Below, in pieces: positions 54,425 to 62,763 of a DNA stretch of 64,000 nucleotides (position 1 is its first letter; every line of letters starts with the position of its first letter). Source of the DNA: Kocuria dechangensis (GTDB lineage: Bacteria; Actinomycetota; Actinomycetes; Actinomycetales; Micrococcaceae). The translations under genes and the position numbers were made by a program. Where the stretch lies: assembly GCF_014636775.1 (NCBI RefSeq), contig NZ_BMEQ01000007.1:112587-176586 (forward strand), given 5' to 3'. The notes under the pieces were generated by a model, which saw only the letters and a list, made by a program, of their open reading frames with translations, made no database searches and was not told the origin of the DNA.

Positions 54425-54440
54425 CGTGACGCGTTTCACA
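54425..54440 (-). promoter_or_regulatory. Candidate Crp-family site before the third M28 gene
   Basis: On the minus strand TGTGAAACGCGTCACG matches 9 of the 10 conserved positions of TGTGA-N6-TCACA, the best such match noticed in the window. It lies 37-52 bp before the ATG at 54388. The surrounding gap up to the tRNA (54389-54585) is AT-richer than its neighbours and holds the promoter of this gene. Confidence 0.5.
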
Positions 54441-54561
54441 GTCATCGTGCCGATGACAAGGATTTGCATATGCTCACAGGCAGGTTACTGGTCGGTCAAT
54501 AACTTTTGTCCATGTTTTTGGGGACGTGCCACCGACTCCAACACGCCCGCGAGGATCCGAT

Positions 54562-54591
54562 TTCGCACCCGCGCAGGGGGATGGCTATGAT
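54562..54591 (+). promoter_or_regulatory. Candidate tRNA-Pro promoter
   Basis: -10 hexamer TATGAT (54586-54591) with a weak -35 TTCGCA (54562-54567) at 18-bp spacing. The tRNA begins 38 bp after the -10. Confidence 0.5.
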
Positions 54592-54628
54592 GGAGCAGTT
54601 GTTTCCGGCAGGACGCCGGATGCTTCAC

Positions 54629-54705
54629 GGGATGTGGCGCAGCTTGGTAGCGCGCGTCGTTCGGGACGACGAGGTCGCAGGTTCAAATCCTGTCATCCCG
54701 ACCAA
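54629..54705 (+). tRNA. tRNA-Pro (anticodon CGG)
   Basis: A 77-nt cloverleaf with encoded CCA. Acceptor stem CGGGATG pairs with CATCCCG, discriminator A, CCA at 54703-54705. D-arm GCGCAGCTTGGTAGCGC. Anticodon stem/loop CGTCG-TTCGGGA-CGACG with anticodon CGG at 54663-54665. T-arm GCAGGTTCAAATCCTGT. It reads the CCG codon, abundant in this GC-rich genome. Confidence 0.97.
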
Positions 54706-54708
54706 CAG

Positions 54709-54746
54709 CAGAAGGCCCCGGACCGATCGGTCCGGGGCCTTCTGCA
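54709..54746. terminator. Bidirectional terminator between tRNA-Pro and tdk
   Basis: A perfect 38-nt palindrome (19-bp arms, first arm beginning GCAGAAGGCCCCGG), 3 nt after the tRNA CCA. It can terminate the tRNA transcript and, on the other strand, tdk, which ends 51 bp away. Confidence 0.8.
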
Positions 54747-54796
54747 TATCCGGGGTCTCTCCCGCACGACGGGCTCCGCTGAGTGCCGGGCTCGGC

Positions 54797-55387
54797 TCAG
54801 TTCAGCCGGCCGCCGGAGTGCTCCAGGTAGCAGGCGGCGCACATCGACTCGTAGGTGACCTCCACGCCGTCGATCGCGACCTGGTCCCCCTCGAAGACGA
54901 ACTCCCCGTCGATCAGCCGGGCGTTGAACATCGCCTTGGAGCCGCAGCGGCAGATCGTGCGCAGCTCCTCCACCGTGTGGGCGATGCTGAGCAGCCGCGC
55001 GGAGCCGGGGAAGACCTCGGTGCGGAAGTCGGTGCGCAGTCCGTAGGCGAGCACCGGGACGCCGTCGAGCACGGCGATCCGCAGCAGGTCGTCGACCTGG
55101 GCCGGGGTCAGGAACTGGGCCTCGTCCACCAGGAGGCAGTGCACCGGGCCGTGCTCCTCGACGGCTGCCCGGAAGAGGTCGCGGGCGGGATCGCCGGCGT
55201 CCAGCAGGAGGTCGACCTTCCGGGACTCCCCCAGCCGCGAGACGACGGTGTCCGCGCCCTTGGAGTCGATCGCCGGCTTGGCGACGAGCACCTTCTGGTC
55301 GCGCTCCTCGTAGTTGTGCGCGGCCTGGATCAGGATGGTGGACTTGCCCGAGTTCATGGCGCCGTGGCGGAAGTAGAGCTTACCCAT
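54797..55387 (-). CDS. tdk: Thymidine kinase, type II
   Basis: 196 residues. Salvage phosphorylation of thymidine/deoxyuridine. P-loop GAMNSGKST (9-17), lasso and catalytic acid in LLVDEAQFL (Glu89), and four zinc cysteines 146, 148, 183 and 186 (CRCG, CAAC). ATG at 55387 has no SD of its own but overlaps by one base the stop of a 14-codon upstream ORF with a good SD, suggesting translation by coupling. Confidence 0.95.
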   Translation of the reverse strand: MGKLYFRHGAMNSGKSTILIQAAHNYEERDQKVLVAKPAIDSKGADTVVSRLGESRKVDLLLDAGDPARDLFRAAVEEHGPVHCLLVDEAQFLTPAQVDDLLRIAVLDGVPVLAYGLRTDFRTEVFPGSARLLSIAHTVEELRTICRCGSKAMFNARLIDGEFVFEGDQVAIDGVEVTYESMCAACYLEHSGGRLN

Positions 55388-55431
55388 CAGGCGGTCCCGG
55401 GGCGCCGTGACGAGGGCATGGGGGTGGTCAT
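55387..55431 (-). CDS. Possible 14-residue leader peptide of tdk
   Basis: ATG at 55431 behind AGGAG (8 nt spacing) encodes MTTPMPSSRRPGTA and stops with a TGA that overlaps the tdk ATG (TGATG). tdk itself lacks an SD, so ribosomes reaching the leader stop may restart on tdk. Too short for homology; could also be a chance ORF. Confidence 0.45.
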   Translation of the reverse strand: MTTPMPSSRRPGTA

Positions 55432-55448
55432 GGTGGTTCTCCTGGAGG

Positions 55449-55680
55449 GGTCGTGCCGAGCGCCCGGGGCACGGGGATGGTGCCGGAGGCTTCGAGAAGA
55501 CCTTACGCTCGCGCGGCGTTGTCCCAGGACCATGGTCCTCGTTTCACTTGGAGAGCATCTGGCCACAGCAAGATTTCAGTGCCTGAGTCCTGCGGCAGTG
55601 GCTCCGATGGATGTCCTTGGCCCCGCTTGTCGTGAGCCTTTCGCCGTCAGGGACGAACAAGGCTCATGCCTCCGCGCTGA
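55449..55680. other. Gene-free gap between tdk and Tad locus 2
   Basis: No supported gene. Composition falls from the GC-rich pattern of the window to a mixed one with AT-richer segments near 55490-55680. The tdk promoter should lie here (minus strand); no convincing hexamers were picked out. It also holds the 3' end of the Tad locus 2 transcript, with no clear terminator hairpin seen. Confidence 0.5.
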
Positions 55681-56553
55681 TCAGAAAAGTTCCATGGCTC
55701 CCAGAACCACAGGACCCATGATGGCGATGAGGAGCACGGGCAGGATGAGCAGCATGAGGGGCATGACGATCTTGACAGGGATCTTCATCGCTTGTTCCTC
55801 GGCTCGCATCCGCCGCTTGAGGCGCATCTCGTTGGCCTGGGTTCGCAGCACGGTACTGATGGAAATGCCGTAGACGTCCGCCTGGATGACCGATCGGGTG
55901 AAGGCTCGCAGATCCGGAACATTGGTGCGCTCCTCCAGGGCCAGGTAGGCCTCCTTGCGAGGCATCCCCACGCGCATGTCCTGGAGCGTCCGGAGGATTT
56001 CCTCGGCCAGAGGACCCTTGCCGTTCTCCCCGGCTCGCGACATGGCTGATTCGAAACCCAGGCCGGCCTCGACGGCGATCATCATCTGGTCGAGGGTGTC
56101 GGGCAGCTCCAGTCCGATGGCCTTCTGCCGTTCGATTCCTCGGCTGTAGAGCAAGAGGTCCGGAACGAAGTACGCCACCCCGGTGAGGACGATGACAAGT
56201 GCCAGCATCCGCCCGCCAGGGCTCACACTGAGGAGGAACAGCCCGAAGAGGAGACCTGCCCCTGCCAGGAGGGGCTTGAGTGCAAGAAGCCGGGAAAGCG
56301 GCCACGCGGCGGGACGACCCGCGAGCGAGTGCAGCCGGTCGAGACGCGCCACGCCCTTGGGGGTGGTCAGGCGCCGGGCAAAGCCCAGTCCGGAACCTCC
56401 ACGGCCGTTCTCCACGACGACGTCCGCGGTCAGGCCTCGGCCCAGGTTGTCGCGGATCTGACGGGTCGAGGATCCGGCGGTGGTCAGCACTGCCCACATG
56501 GCGAGGACCAGTGCGGCGGCGAGGGCGCCGCTGGCAAGAGTGAGGGGCGACAA
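55681..56553 (-). CDS. tadC: TadC inner-membrane platform protein, Tad locus 2
   Basis: 290 residues. T2SSF domain at about 145-270 (LDQMMIAVEAGLGFESAMSRAGENGKGPLAEE, RTNVPDLRAFTRSVIQADVYGISISTVLRTQANEMR, KIPVKIVMPLMLLILPVLL). Hydrophobic helices at about 5-27, 92-112, 118-135 and 255-285. TTG start at 56553 with AGGAGAAC upstream. Last gene of locus 2. Much more canonical than the repeat-bearing TadC of locus 1. Confidence 0.93.
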   Translation of the reverse strand: MSPLTLASGALAAALVLAMWAVLTTAGSSTRQIRDNLGRGLTADVVVENGRGGSGLGFARRLTTPKGVARLDRLHSLAGRPAAWPLSRLLALKPLLAGAGLLFGLFLLSVSPGGRMLALVIVLTGVAYFVPDLLLYSRGIERQKAIGLELPDTLDQMMIAVEAGLGFESAMSRAGENGKGPLAEEILRTLQDMRVGMPRKEAYLALEERTNVPDLRAFTRSVIQADVYGISISTVLRTQANEMRLKRRMRAEEQAMKIPVKIVMPLMLLILPVLLIAIMGPVVLGAMELF

Positions 56554-56591
56554 GACAGTTCTCCTGGGTCAAATTCGGAAGTGGTCGGGCA

Positions 56592-57527
56592 TCAGAACTT
56601 GAAGCTGACGATCTTGCGCATCCACAGTCCGCCGGCGGTCAGCATGAGCAGTCCGAGAATGAGCAGCCCATAGCCGTAGATGCTGTCGAAGAACGGCTCG
56701 ATGAACGGAGGATTCATGATGGTGATGACGGTGGGCACGATGAACGGCAGGGCCATGAGAATGTACGCGGACATCTTGCCCTCCGCACTGAGCGCCTTGA
56801 CCTGTCGTCGGATCTGATTTCGCTCACGAATCGTCTGGCCCACCTGATCCAGAACCTCAGCCAGGTCGCCACCCACCTCGCGGTGGATGCCGATGGCCTG
56901 CGCGACCCAGCTGAAGTCCTGGTTGTCCATCCGCTGCGCGGTCTGCTCAAGCGCGTCGTTGAGATCTCGACCGAGTCGGTTCTGGTTCACGACCCGAGCC
57001 AGCTCATCCGTGGTGGGAGCCTGCGCCTCCTTGGAGACGGCGTCGATGGCACGAAGCAGACTGTGACCCGCCCGGAGACTGCCTGCCAACAGCTGCAGGG
57101 TGTCGTCGAGCTGGTCAGCGAAGGCCCTCTGCCGTGCACCCAGCTTGATCGTCAGGAAAATCTTGGCCCCGAGGGGTGCCAGCAACAGCATGACCGCGCC
57201 AAGCAGCGGTCCGCCGAGAAGAACCCCGAAGAGCGAAGCAATGACTGCGGCGCCCGCGACCAGGACGAGAAAATCCGCAGGCGCGGCCCGGACCCCCGCA
57301 CGGTCCAGCGTGTCCGCGATCGATCGCGTCCACCCGTACCGGTTGAGGGTGTCCGTGATCGCATGAGTGGTGATTCCCGTGACCCGGCTCAGCACCGACG
57401 GTGGAGCATCGTCACTCCGAGGCAGTCGGCGCCTGTCGACGGGAAGCCGCGGCGTGGAAGACCGGAAAGTCACGAACATCAGGAGCAGAAGGGCTCCGAG
57501 CAGAAGCAGGATTCCGAAGGGCAGCAT
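56592..57527 (-). CDS. tadB: TadB inner-membrane platform protein, Tad locus 2
   Basis: 311 residues. N-terminal helix (about 2-20), paired helices about 85-130, T2SSF domain about 135-260 (FADQLDDTLQLLAGSLRAGHSLLRAIDAVSKEA, HREVGGDLAEVLDQVGQTIRERNQIRRQVKALSAEGKMSA), and C-terminal helices. ATG at 57527 shares one base with the tadA stop (TGATG), so it is coupled. Forms the platform with TadC. Confidence 0.94.
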   Translation of the reverse strand: MLPFGILLLLGALLLLMFVTFRSSTPRLPVDRRRLPRSDDAPPSVLSRVTGITTHAITDTLNRYGWTRSIADTLDRAGVRAAPADFLVLVAGAAVIASLFGVLLGGPLLGAVMLLLAPLGAKIFLTIKLGARQRAFADQLDDTLQLLAGSLRAGHSLLRAIDAVSKEAQAPTTDELARVVNQNRLGRDLNDALEQTAQRMDNQDFSWVAQAIGIHREVGGDLAEVLDQVGQTIRERNQIRRQVKALSAEGKMSAYILMALPFIVPTVITIMNPPFIEPFFDSIYGYGLLILGLLMLTAGGLWMRKIVSFKF

Positions 57528-58963
57528 CAGCGGGACCGTCCCGTGGGGATCGACGTCTCGAACACCCTGGGATCCACGTGGATCCCCAGTTCCTCGAAGC
57601 GGTCGATGAATCTCGGCCGGACGCCGGTCGAGACGGCCTTTCCGAGGAATCGACCGCTGGCGTCCACGCCGGCGCTGTAGTCGAAGACGAACGCGTCCTG
57701 GAGGGTCACGATCTCTCCTTCCATTCCCTGCACCTCGGTGATGTGCGTGATGCGGCGTGTTCCGTCGCGGAGACGGGTCAGCTGCACCACCACATCGATG
57801 GCCGAGGCGATCTGCTCGCGCACGGCACGCAGCGGAAGATCCATGCCCGCCATCAACACGAGTGTCTCCAGACGGGCGATGACGTCGCGCGGGGAGTTGG
57901 CGTGGATGGTCGACAGAGAACCGTCGTGGCCCGTGTTCATGGCCTGGAGCATGTCCAGGGCCTCACCACCACGGCACTCGCCGACCACGATGCGGTCGGG
58001 CCGCATACGGAGCGAGTTCTTGACGAGATCGCGGATGCCGATCTCCCCCTTGCCCTCGATGTTGGCCGGCCGGCTCTCGAGCCGGACCACGTGCTCCTGC
58101 TGCAACTGCAGCTCGACGGCGTCCTCGATCGTGATGATCCGCTCGTCGTGCGGGATGAACGAGGACATCACGTTCAGCAGCGTGGTCTTGCCCGTACCTG
58201 TTCCTCCTGAGATGAGGATGTTCAGGTGTGCCTTGACGCAGGCGTTGAGCAGCTCGGCCATCTCGGGGCTCATGGAGCCGAACCGGACGAGATCGGCGAC
58301 CTTCAGCGGATCCGCGGCGAACTTTCGGATGGTGAGCGACGATCCGTTCACCGCCAGAGGCGGAATCACCGCGTTAACACGGGACCCGTCTTCGAGGCGC
58401 GCGTCCACCAGGGGCGAGGACTCGTCGATGCGGCGCCCCACCTTCGAGACGATCTTCTCGATCACCCGGCGCAGGTCCTCCTCGGACTTGAACTGGGCGT
58501 TGCTGAGGTGCACCCGTCCCTTCTGCTCGATGAAGATCTGCTCGGGTCCGTTGACCATGATCTCCGTGACGCTCTCGTCGTCGAGGAACTGTTGCAGGGG
58601 CCCGTACCCCAGGACGTCGTCGCTGATCTGCCGGACAAGCCGTTGCCGCTCCTCGGTCGTCAGGGGCACCTGCTCGGCGTCCACGATCTGGGCGAGCTCC
58701 TCACGGGCATACGACTGCAAGGTCGACTCCGTCAGGCCGGCATCGCTGAGCCTGCTGCCGATCCGTTCGAACAACGCCTCCCCCACACGCTGCTTCAGCG
58801 CGGCGAGGGCGTCGGCCTGCGGCGCGGCCGGTGCGGACGCAGGGGCGGGCACGGACGCGAACGCCATATTCTCCGCGCCTGTAGAGACCGACTCGGTGAC
58901 GGGCTCGGGCTTTGGCGGTGCTTCGACACCGCGGGCAACATTGAGGCGGTCGGAGAGCTTCAC
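57527..58963 (-). CDS. tadA: TadA/CpaF secretion ATPase, Tad locus 2
   Basis: 478 residues. N-terminal linker (Pro/Ala-rich about 14-52) then the CpaF core: LGYGPLQQFLDDESVTEIMVNGPEQIFIE, Walker A GGTGTGKT (253-260), Asp box TIEDAVELQLQQEHVV, and GECRGGEALDMLQAMNTGHDGSLSTIHANS (328 onward). Powers Flp pilus assembly, perhaps also retraction. ATG at 58963 overlaps the CpaE stop (ATGA). Longer than, and distinct from, the locus 1 TadA. Confidence 0.97.
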   Translation of the reverse strand: MKLSDRLNVARGVEAPPKPEPVTESVSTGAENMAFASVPAPASAPAAPQADALAALKQRVGEALFERIGSRLSDAGLTESTLQSYAREELAQIVDAEQVPLTTEERQRLVRQISDDVLGYGPLQQFLDDESVTEIMVNGPEQIFIEQKGRVHLSNAQFKSEEDLRRVIEKIVSKVGRRIDESSPLVDARLEDGSRVNAVIPPLAVNGSSLTIRKFAADPLKVADLVRFGSMSPEMAELLNACVKAHLNILISGGTGTGKTTLLNVMSSFIPHDERIITIEDAVELQLQQEHVVRLESRPANIEGKGEIGIRDLVKNSLRMRPDRIVVGECRGGEALDMLQAMNTGHDGSLSTIHANSPRDVIARLETLVLMAGMDLPLRAVREQIASAIDVVVQLTRLRDGTRRITHITEVQGMEGEIVTLQDAFVFDYSAGVDASGRFLGKAVSTGVRPRFIDRFEELGIHVDPRVFETSIPTGRSR

Positions 58964-60162
58964 TGGAGCACCGCCCGCCGGTGAACGGCCGTGCGCGGCT
59001 CCAGGGTCCTGGACGGATCGAATCGTGCCACCAGGCCGTTGAGTGCCTTTGCGGCCTTGTCCCGCGATTTCTCCTGCAACAGGGGCTCACCTTTGTTCGT
59101 CGAGTAGGGCACGGCCTTGGAACGGGGCACCACCACGTCCACTGGGGTACGAATGGTCGCCTCCACGTCCTGGACGGAGAGTCCGCTGACGCGGTCCGCC
59201 ATGTTGACCACCACGTGCCGGCACCCGGGGAGCATCTGCAGCTCGCTCAGGACGTCGAGCTCTTTCCGCAAGCCCCGGACGCCCGGGACGTCCATGCCGG
59301 AGAGGAAAACTACGTCGGTCGCTGCTTCCAGCGCGGCGAGCGTGTGCTCCCCGAGCCCGGGGGCGGTGTCGATCACGACGAACGCGAACTCGCTGGCCAG
59401 CTGCTCCAGCATGTGGCTGATCTGGTCCGCGGTGATGCGGTCAGCCTCGGCGGGCGACAACGGCGTGCACAGGGCATAGATCGAGGCGGAGTGGACGCTG
59501 AGAAATGCTTTGAGCACCATCGTGTCCTGCGCCGCAGCACCCGTCACAGCATCGGAGAGCGTGTGCTCCGGCACGAGGTTCAGCACCGAAGCCACGTCGC
59601 CGAACTGAACGTCCAGGTCCACGATCACCGTGGACATGGGGGCCATCCGACCGAGCCCGATGGCGAGGTTGGCGGCGATCGTCGTCTTGCCGACACCGCC
59701 CTTGGGCGAGGTCACCGCTATGACGCGGCCGCTGGGGCGGGAGGAAATGGGTTCTTCCGGCACGAACCCCCGGCGCCGGCTCTCCGCGGCATGGCAGGCC
59801 CGCTCGAGCATGACGCGCATGAGGTCGGTGTCCGCCTGAGGTTCCAGGAGATCGCGGATACCGGCTCGCATGGCGGCCAGCGCCAAATCCGGGTTCGCTT
59901 CGGCCACGAGGATCACACTGATCTCCGGGTGCTGGACGTCGAACACCGAGGCCAGTCGAAGGGCGTCGTTCGGGTGGACGCCAGGACCGAGCAACAGCAC
60001 CTGAGGCAGCTCGGTGACCACTCGTTGCAGGAGTTCGCCAGGAGTCTCTGGGAGCTGGGTGTTGTAGACGGTCTGGACGGAACCAGGAATGCGCCCCGCG
60101 ATGGCGGACTGGATGCGCTGTTCGAAGTTCGTGTCAGAGGTGACGAGAAGGAATCTGCTCAT
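58960..60162 (-). CDS. cpaE: CpaE/TadZ-type pilus localisation ATPase, Tad locus 2
   Basis: 400 residues. A receiver-like N-terminal domain (about 1-125, VLLLGPGVHPNDALRLASVF, AAMRAGIRDLLEP) is followed by a MinD/ParA ATPase with the intact deviant Walker A SPKGGVGKTT (152-161), TVIVDLDVQFGD and VVIDTAPGLGEHTLAAL. It places the Tad machine at the pole or septum in other bacteria. Unlike the locus 1 counterpart, the P-loop lysines are present. ATGA overlap with both neighbours. Confidence 0.95.
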   Translation of the reverse strand: MSRFLLVTSDTNFEQRIQSAIAGRIPGSVQTVYNTQLPETPGELLQRVVTELPQVLLLGPGVHPNDALRLASVFDVQHPEISVILVAEANPDLALAAMRAGIRDLLEPQADTDLMRVMLERACHAAESRRRGFVPEEPISSRPSGRVIAVTSPKGGVGKTTIAANLAIGLGRMAPMSTVIVDLDVQFGDVASVLNLVPEHTLSDAVTGAAAQDTMVLKAFLSVHSASIYALCTPLSPAEADRITADQISHMLEQLASEFAFVVIDTAPGLGEHTLAALEAATDVVFLSGMDVPGVRGLRKELDVLSELQMLPGCRHVVVNMADRVSGLSVQDVEATIRTPVDVVVPRSKAVPYSTNKGEPLLQEKSRDKAAKALNGLVARFDPSRTLEPRTAVHRRAVLQ

Positions 60163-60899
60163 TTGAAAAAGTCCTCCATGGTGACGCCGGAGTCGTTCTT
60201 CTCGACGTCTTCCGGTTCGTTGGACAGCCAGATGGTGCCGAACTCGGCCGCAAAGACGACCTTTTCGGCCTCGGCGGCGTTGAGGGCGAGAGTTGCCAGC
60301 AGCGCGCCCTCGGGGACGACAGGTGCGTCCGCAGCCGGAGCTTTGCCCTCCGGTTCCTCCGCCGTCGCTGTGGGAGCACCTTGAACACTGGTGACAAGCA
60401 CCTCGTGGTAGACGAGTTCAGTAGCCTTTTTGCCGTCAGGGCCTTCGTCGAAGGAGGCGAACACTCCCACGGTGTCGCCGGCCTTCACCTGGCCACCCAC
60501 AACACGATCCGCACTGAGCTGGACAGTGACCTCGTGGAAGCCCTTGGGCAGAGCCACGGTCCCGGGCTCCTGGAGGGATTGCAGGTCGACGAGCCGGCTG
60601 GCCAGCACCTGCTCTCCTGGCTTCAAAGTGACCGCCGTGACGCGGTCCTTGAACTCGGACAGGTCGTTCACGGCGTCGCCGGAAACGGCCTTCATCGGAA
60701 GCTGCTCCTTGGTGAGATGCTCCTCGAGGTCGGACACAGGGGTCTCAGCCGGCACCTCGGTGGCCACCACGTAGACCTCCTTCGTCTCGAGGCCCTGGAG
60801 TGCACGCTCGTCGGCGGCGGAAACGTAACCGGCCACGAGCAGGGCACCGACCACTGCGAGGACCACGGCCATCACGGCGGCAAGAACACGAACTTTCAC
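60159..60899 (-). CDS. cpaB: CpaB/RcpC-like SAF-domain protein, Tad locus 2
   Basis: 246 residues from GTG 60899 (AAGGATC upstream). One N-terminal membrane helix (VLAAVMAVVLAVVGALLVAGYV). SAF domain at about 45-115 (YVVATEVPAETPVSDLEEHL, LKPGEQVLASRLVD) followed by the RcpC beta domain (HEVTVQLSADRVVGGQVKAGDTVGVFASFDEG). It may line the outer conduit or bind cell wall. Coupled to cpaE. Confidence 0.92.
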   Translation of the reverse strand: MKVRVLAAVMAVVLAVVGALLVAGYVSAADERALQGLETKEVYVVATEVPAETPVSDLEEHLTKEQLPMKAVSGDAVNDLSEFKDRVTAVTLKPGEQVLASRLVDLQSLQEPGTVALPKGFHEVTVQLSADRVVGGQVKAGDTVGVFASFDEGPDGKKATELVYHEVLVTSVQGAPTATAEEPEGKAPAADAPVVPEGALLATLALNAAEAEKVVFAAEFGTIWLSNEPEDVEKNDSGVTMEDFFK

Positions 60900-60911
60900 G
60901 GGATGATCCTT

Positions 60912-61889
60912 CTACTCGGTCAGGGCGACGACGGTCGCGCCCAGATCGGGCCCGCCGACGGTGAAGCCGTCGTCCAGGGTGGTGAATTCGACGAACTCGC
61001 CGATGATGCCGTTGCAGCTGCCGGTGCAGGAGCTGTCGGGGACGCCGGTGATGCCGGTGTTGTTCACCGCATTGTGGGGGAAGCGCCACCCGTAGATCTT
61101 GAAGGCCGCCCATCCGCGGATGTGGTAGTAAGCACCTGCGCCAATGCCACCGAGTTCGTCGTAGACGGGCAAGAGCACCGTCTCCCCCACCAAGGAGGCA
61201 TTGAGAACGGACGTCGAGCAGTCGCCAGGAATGCTGGCTCCAGTACTGCCCGAGACTGTGGAGTCGCTGTTGACGTAGATTTCACAGGCACCCGACGGTG
61301 TGCTCAACCAGGAGAAGTTTCCTGGCAGAGTCTGACCTGACGGGCTAGGGCTCACGCAGTCGTCGGTGTCGACTCCATGGGTCTCGATGACCTGGATGCC
61401 GCCGCCGAGCATGCCGTCGAACACGCAGTAGGAAAAGGCGAGCGGCAGCATGGCCGGTCCCCCAGCAGGATTTCCCCAGGCCGCCGTCGAGGTCGCCGAA
61501 ACGGTCTCCTCGTCGATCCCCATCAGAGGGGCGAACATCAGCGCGAGCGAGCCCGTCCCGCCGCTGTCCCGGGTGGTCGCCCGGACCCGAACCGATGTAG
61601 GGGTGGGGAATGTCGGTGCGTCGACATTGGCGGCGCTGTCCTTGGCGTTCGAGTTGGCGAAGGTCTGAGCAGTCGCGCCCGGATCCCCGCAACTGCCGAT
61701 GGCACAGTCCTGCGCGATGGCCAGCGCCGCGGCATCGCTCCCGCTCTGCAGTTCAGCTCGTTCCGCATAGAGAGCGCCGGTGTCGACGGCGACTGCAGCT
61801 GCGCCGAGCAGGACCACCAGCGACAGGGCGACGATCACGGAGATCCCCCCGCGCTCTCCGCGCCGCAACAACTGGATCATCCGCCGCAT
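60912..61889 (-). CDS. tadG: TadG-like pilus-assembly protein, Tad locus 2
   Basis: 325 residues. Flp pilus-assembly TadE/G-like N-terminus: RGGISVIVALSLVVLLGAAAVAVDTGALYAERAELQSGSDAAALA, a helix followed by the family's alanine-rich amphipathic start. The extracellular part of about 270 residues has eight cysteines and is rich in Gly/Ser/Thr. It overlaps tadE by 13 nt. A probable minor pilin or tip protein; no von Willebrand A domain is evident. Confidence 0.88.
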   Translation of the reverse strand: MRRMIQLLRRGERGGISVIVALSLVVLLGAAAVAVDTGALYAERAELQSGSDAAALAIAQDCAIGSCGDPGATAQTFANSNAKDSAANVDAPTFPTPTSVRVRATTRDSGGTGSLALMFAPLMGIDEETVSATSTAAWGNPAGGPAMLPLAFSYCVFDGMLGGGIQVIETHGVDTDDCVSPSPSGQTLPGNFSWLSTPSGACEIYVNSDSTVSGSTGASIPGDCSTSVLNASLVGETVLLPVYDELGGIGAGAYYHIRGWAAFKIYGWRFPHNAVNNTGITGVPDSSCTGSCNGIIGEFVEFTTLDDGFTVGGPDLGATVVALTE

Positions 61890-62257
61890 CGCATGGCCGC
61901 CGTTCCTCGAATGGTGACCCCGGTGCCGAAGAATCCCGACACGAAGTCGTGGTTGTGCAGAATCGTGACCGTGGCAGTGTTGCCGGCGGTGCAGTCTGTG
62001 GGCGTCACCGCGATCTCGCCGGCGGTCAGTGCCGGAGTGAGCGAGGGCGCTGCTGCAATGGCCGTTGTCCGAGCAGCGGCGGGATCGTCCTGGACTGCCA
62101 TGGTCCGTACCGCTTCCCGAGCGGCATGGGTGACGGAAATCTGTGCATTGAAAGCGAGCCCCATCTCGACAATGCCCAGAAGAATAGTGAGTAGAAGCGG
62201 AACGGCGAGTGCGAACTCGACCGCCACAGCTCCGCGTTCGGAACGAATACGGCTCAT
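61877..62257 (-). CDS. tadE: TadE-family minor pilin, Tad locus 2
   Basis: 126 residues. Prepilin-like start RSERGAVAVEFALAVPLLLTILLGIVEMGLAFNAQISVTHAAREAVR: Gly-Ala cleavage context, Glu at mature position 5 and a long hydrophobic helix. A strong AAGGAGGGG site precedes ATG 62257. It lies 79 bp after the Flp pilin gene, behind a hairpin. Confidence 0.92.
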   Translation of the reverse strand: MSRIRSERGAVAVEFALAVPLLLTILLGIVEMGLAFNAQISVTHAAREAVRTMAVQDDPAAARTTAIAAAPSLTPALTAGEIAVTPTDCTAGNTATVTILHNHDFVSGFFGTGVTIRGTAAMRCGG

Positions 62258-62284
62258 GGTCCCCTCCTTCGAGCCGGAACGTGC

Positions 62285-62321
62285 CGCGCCGCGGCGCCCC
62301 CGCAGGGGACGCCGCGGCGCG
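62285..62321 (-). terminator. Hairpin between flp and tadE
   Basis: A 16-bp stem with one bulged A (arms 62285-62300 and 62305-62321, loop CGCA), 15 nt after the pilin stop. There is no clear U-tract, so it may be a partial terminator or a 3' stabiliser that allows more pilin mRNA than machinery mRNA. Confidence 0.6.
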
Positions 62322-62336
62322 ATCTGGATCCTGCGA

Positions 62337-62534
62337 TCAGGGAAGCTGGGCGATGATGTTGTTCATCATGGTGGTGAACGCCGGCCCGAGCAGCACGATC
62401 GCGGTGATGAGCACCATCGAGACGAGGCCGATGAGCAGGCCGTACTCGACAGCGGTGGCGCCCTTCTCCTCGCCGGAGAGGCGGGCCTTGGCGTCGCCGA
62501 AGAGGGTCTGGAGGGTGATGAAGAGAGGCAGCAT
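62337..62534 (-). CDS. flp: Flp family type IVb pilin, Tad locus 2
   Basis: 65 residues. Leader with KARLSGEEKGATAVEYGLLIGLVSMVLITAIVLLG: prepilin cleavage after KG, mature ATAVEYGLL with Glu5-Tyr6, the Flp signature. Very short C-terminal tail. AGGAG lies 5 nt before the ATG at 62534. It is the major pilus subunit of the tight-adherence system. Confidence 0.96.
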   Translation of the reverse strand: MLPLFITLQTLFGDAKARLSGEEKGATAVEYGLLIGLVSMVLITAIVLLGPAFTTMMNNIIAQLP

Positions 62535-62763
62535 GATTACTCCTAATTCAATGCGAGAGAGTGATTAGAAAAGGTCCGTCAGCTTTTGTCGGTATTGCCT
62601 TGCGGCTCTCCCCGTACCGGGCTGCTGACCTGTAAATGAGATTAGCTGTCGCACACTCATTCCAGCAAGCATTTCTTTGCATGCACTTCGGGGGACGTCG
62701 AAAACCGTCACGCGACCAGGCAGCAGAGCGCATTCATCTGCATCGGACCGACCTGGAAGAGAC
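62535..62763. other. Flp promoter/leader region, no supported gene
   Basis: A 229-bp AT-richer gap between the prepilin peptidase stop and flp. Several short minus-strand readings exist but none has protein-like composition. Weak -35/-10 pairs on the minus strand (for example TTGCTG with TAATCT at 18 bp) could drive flp. Confidence 0.4.
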
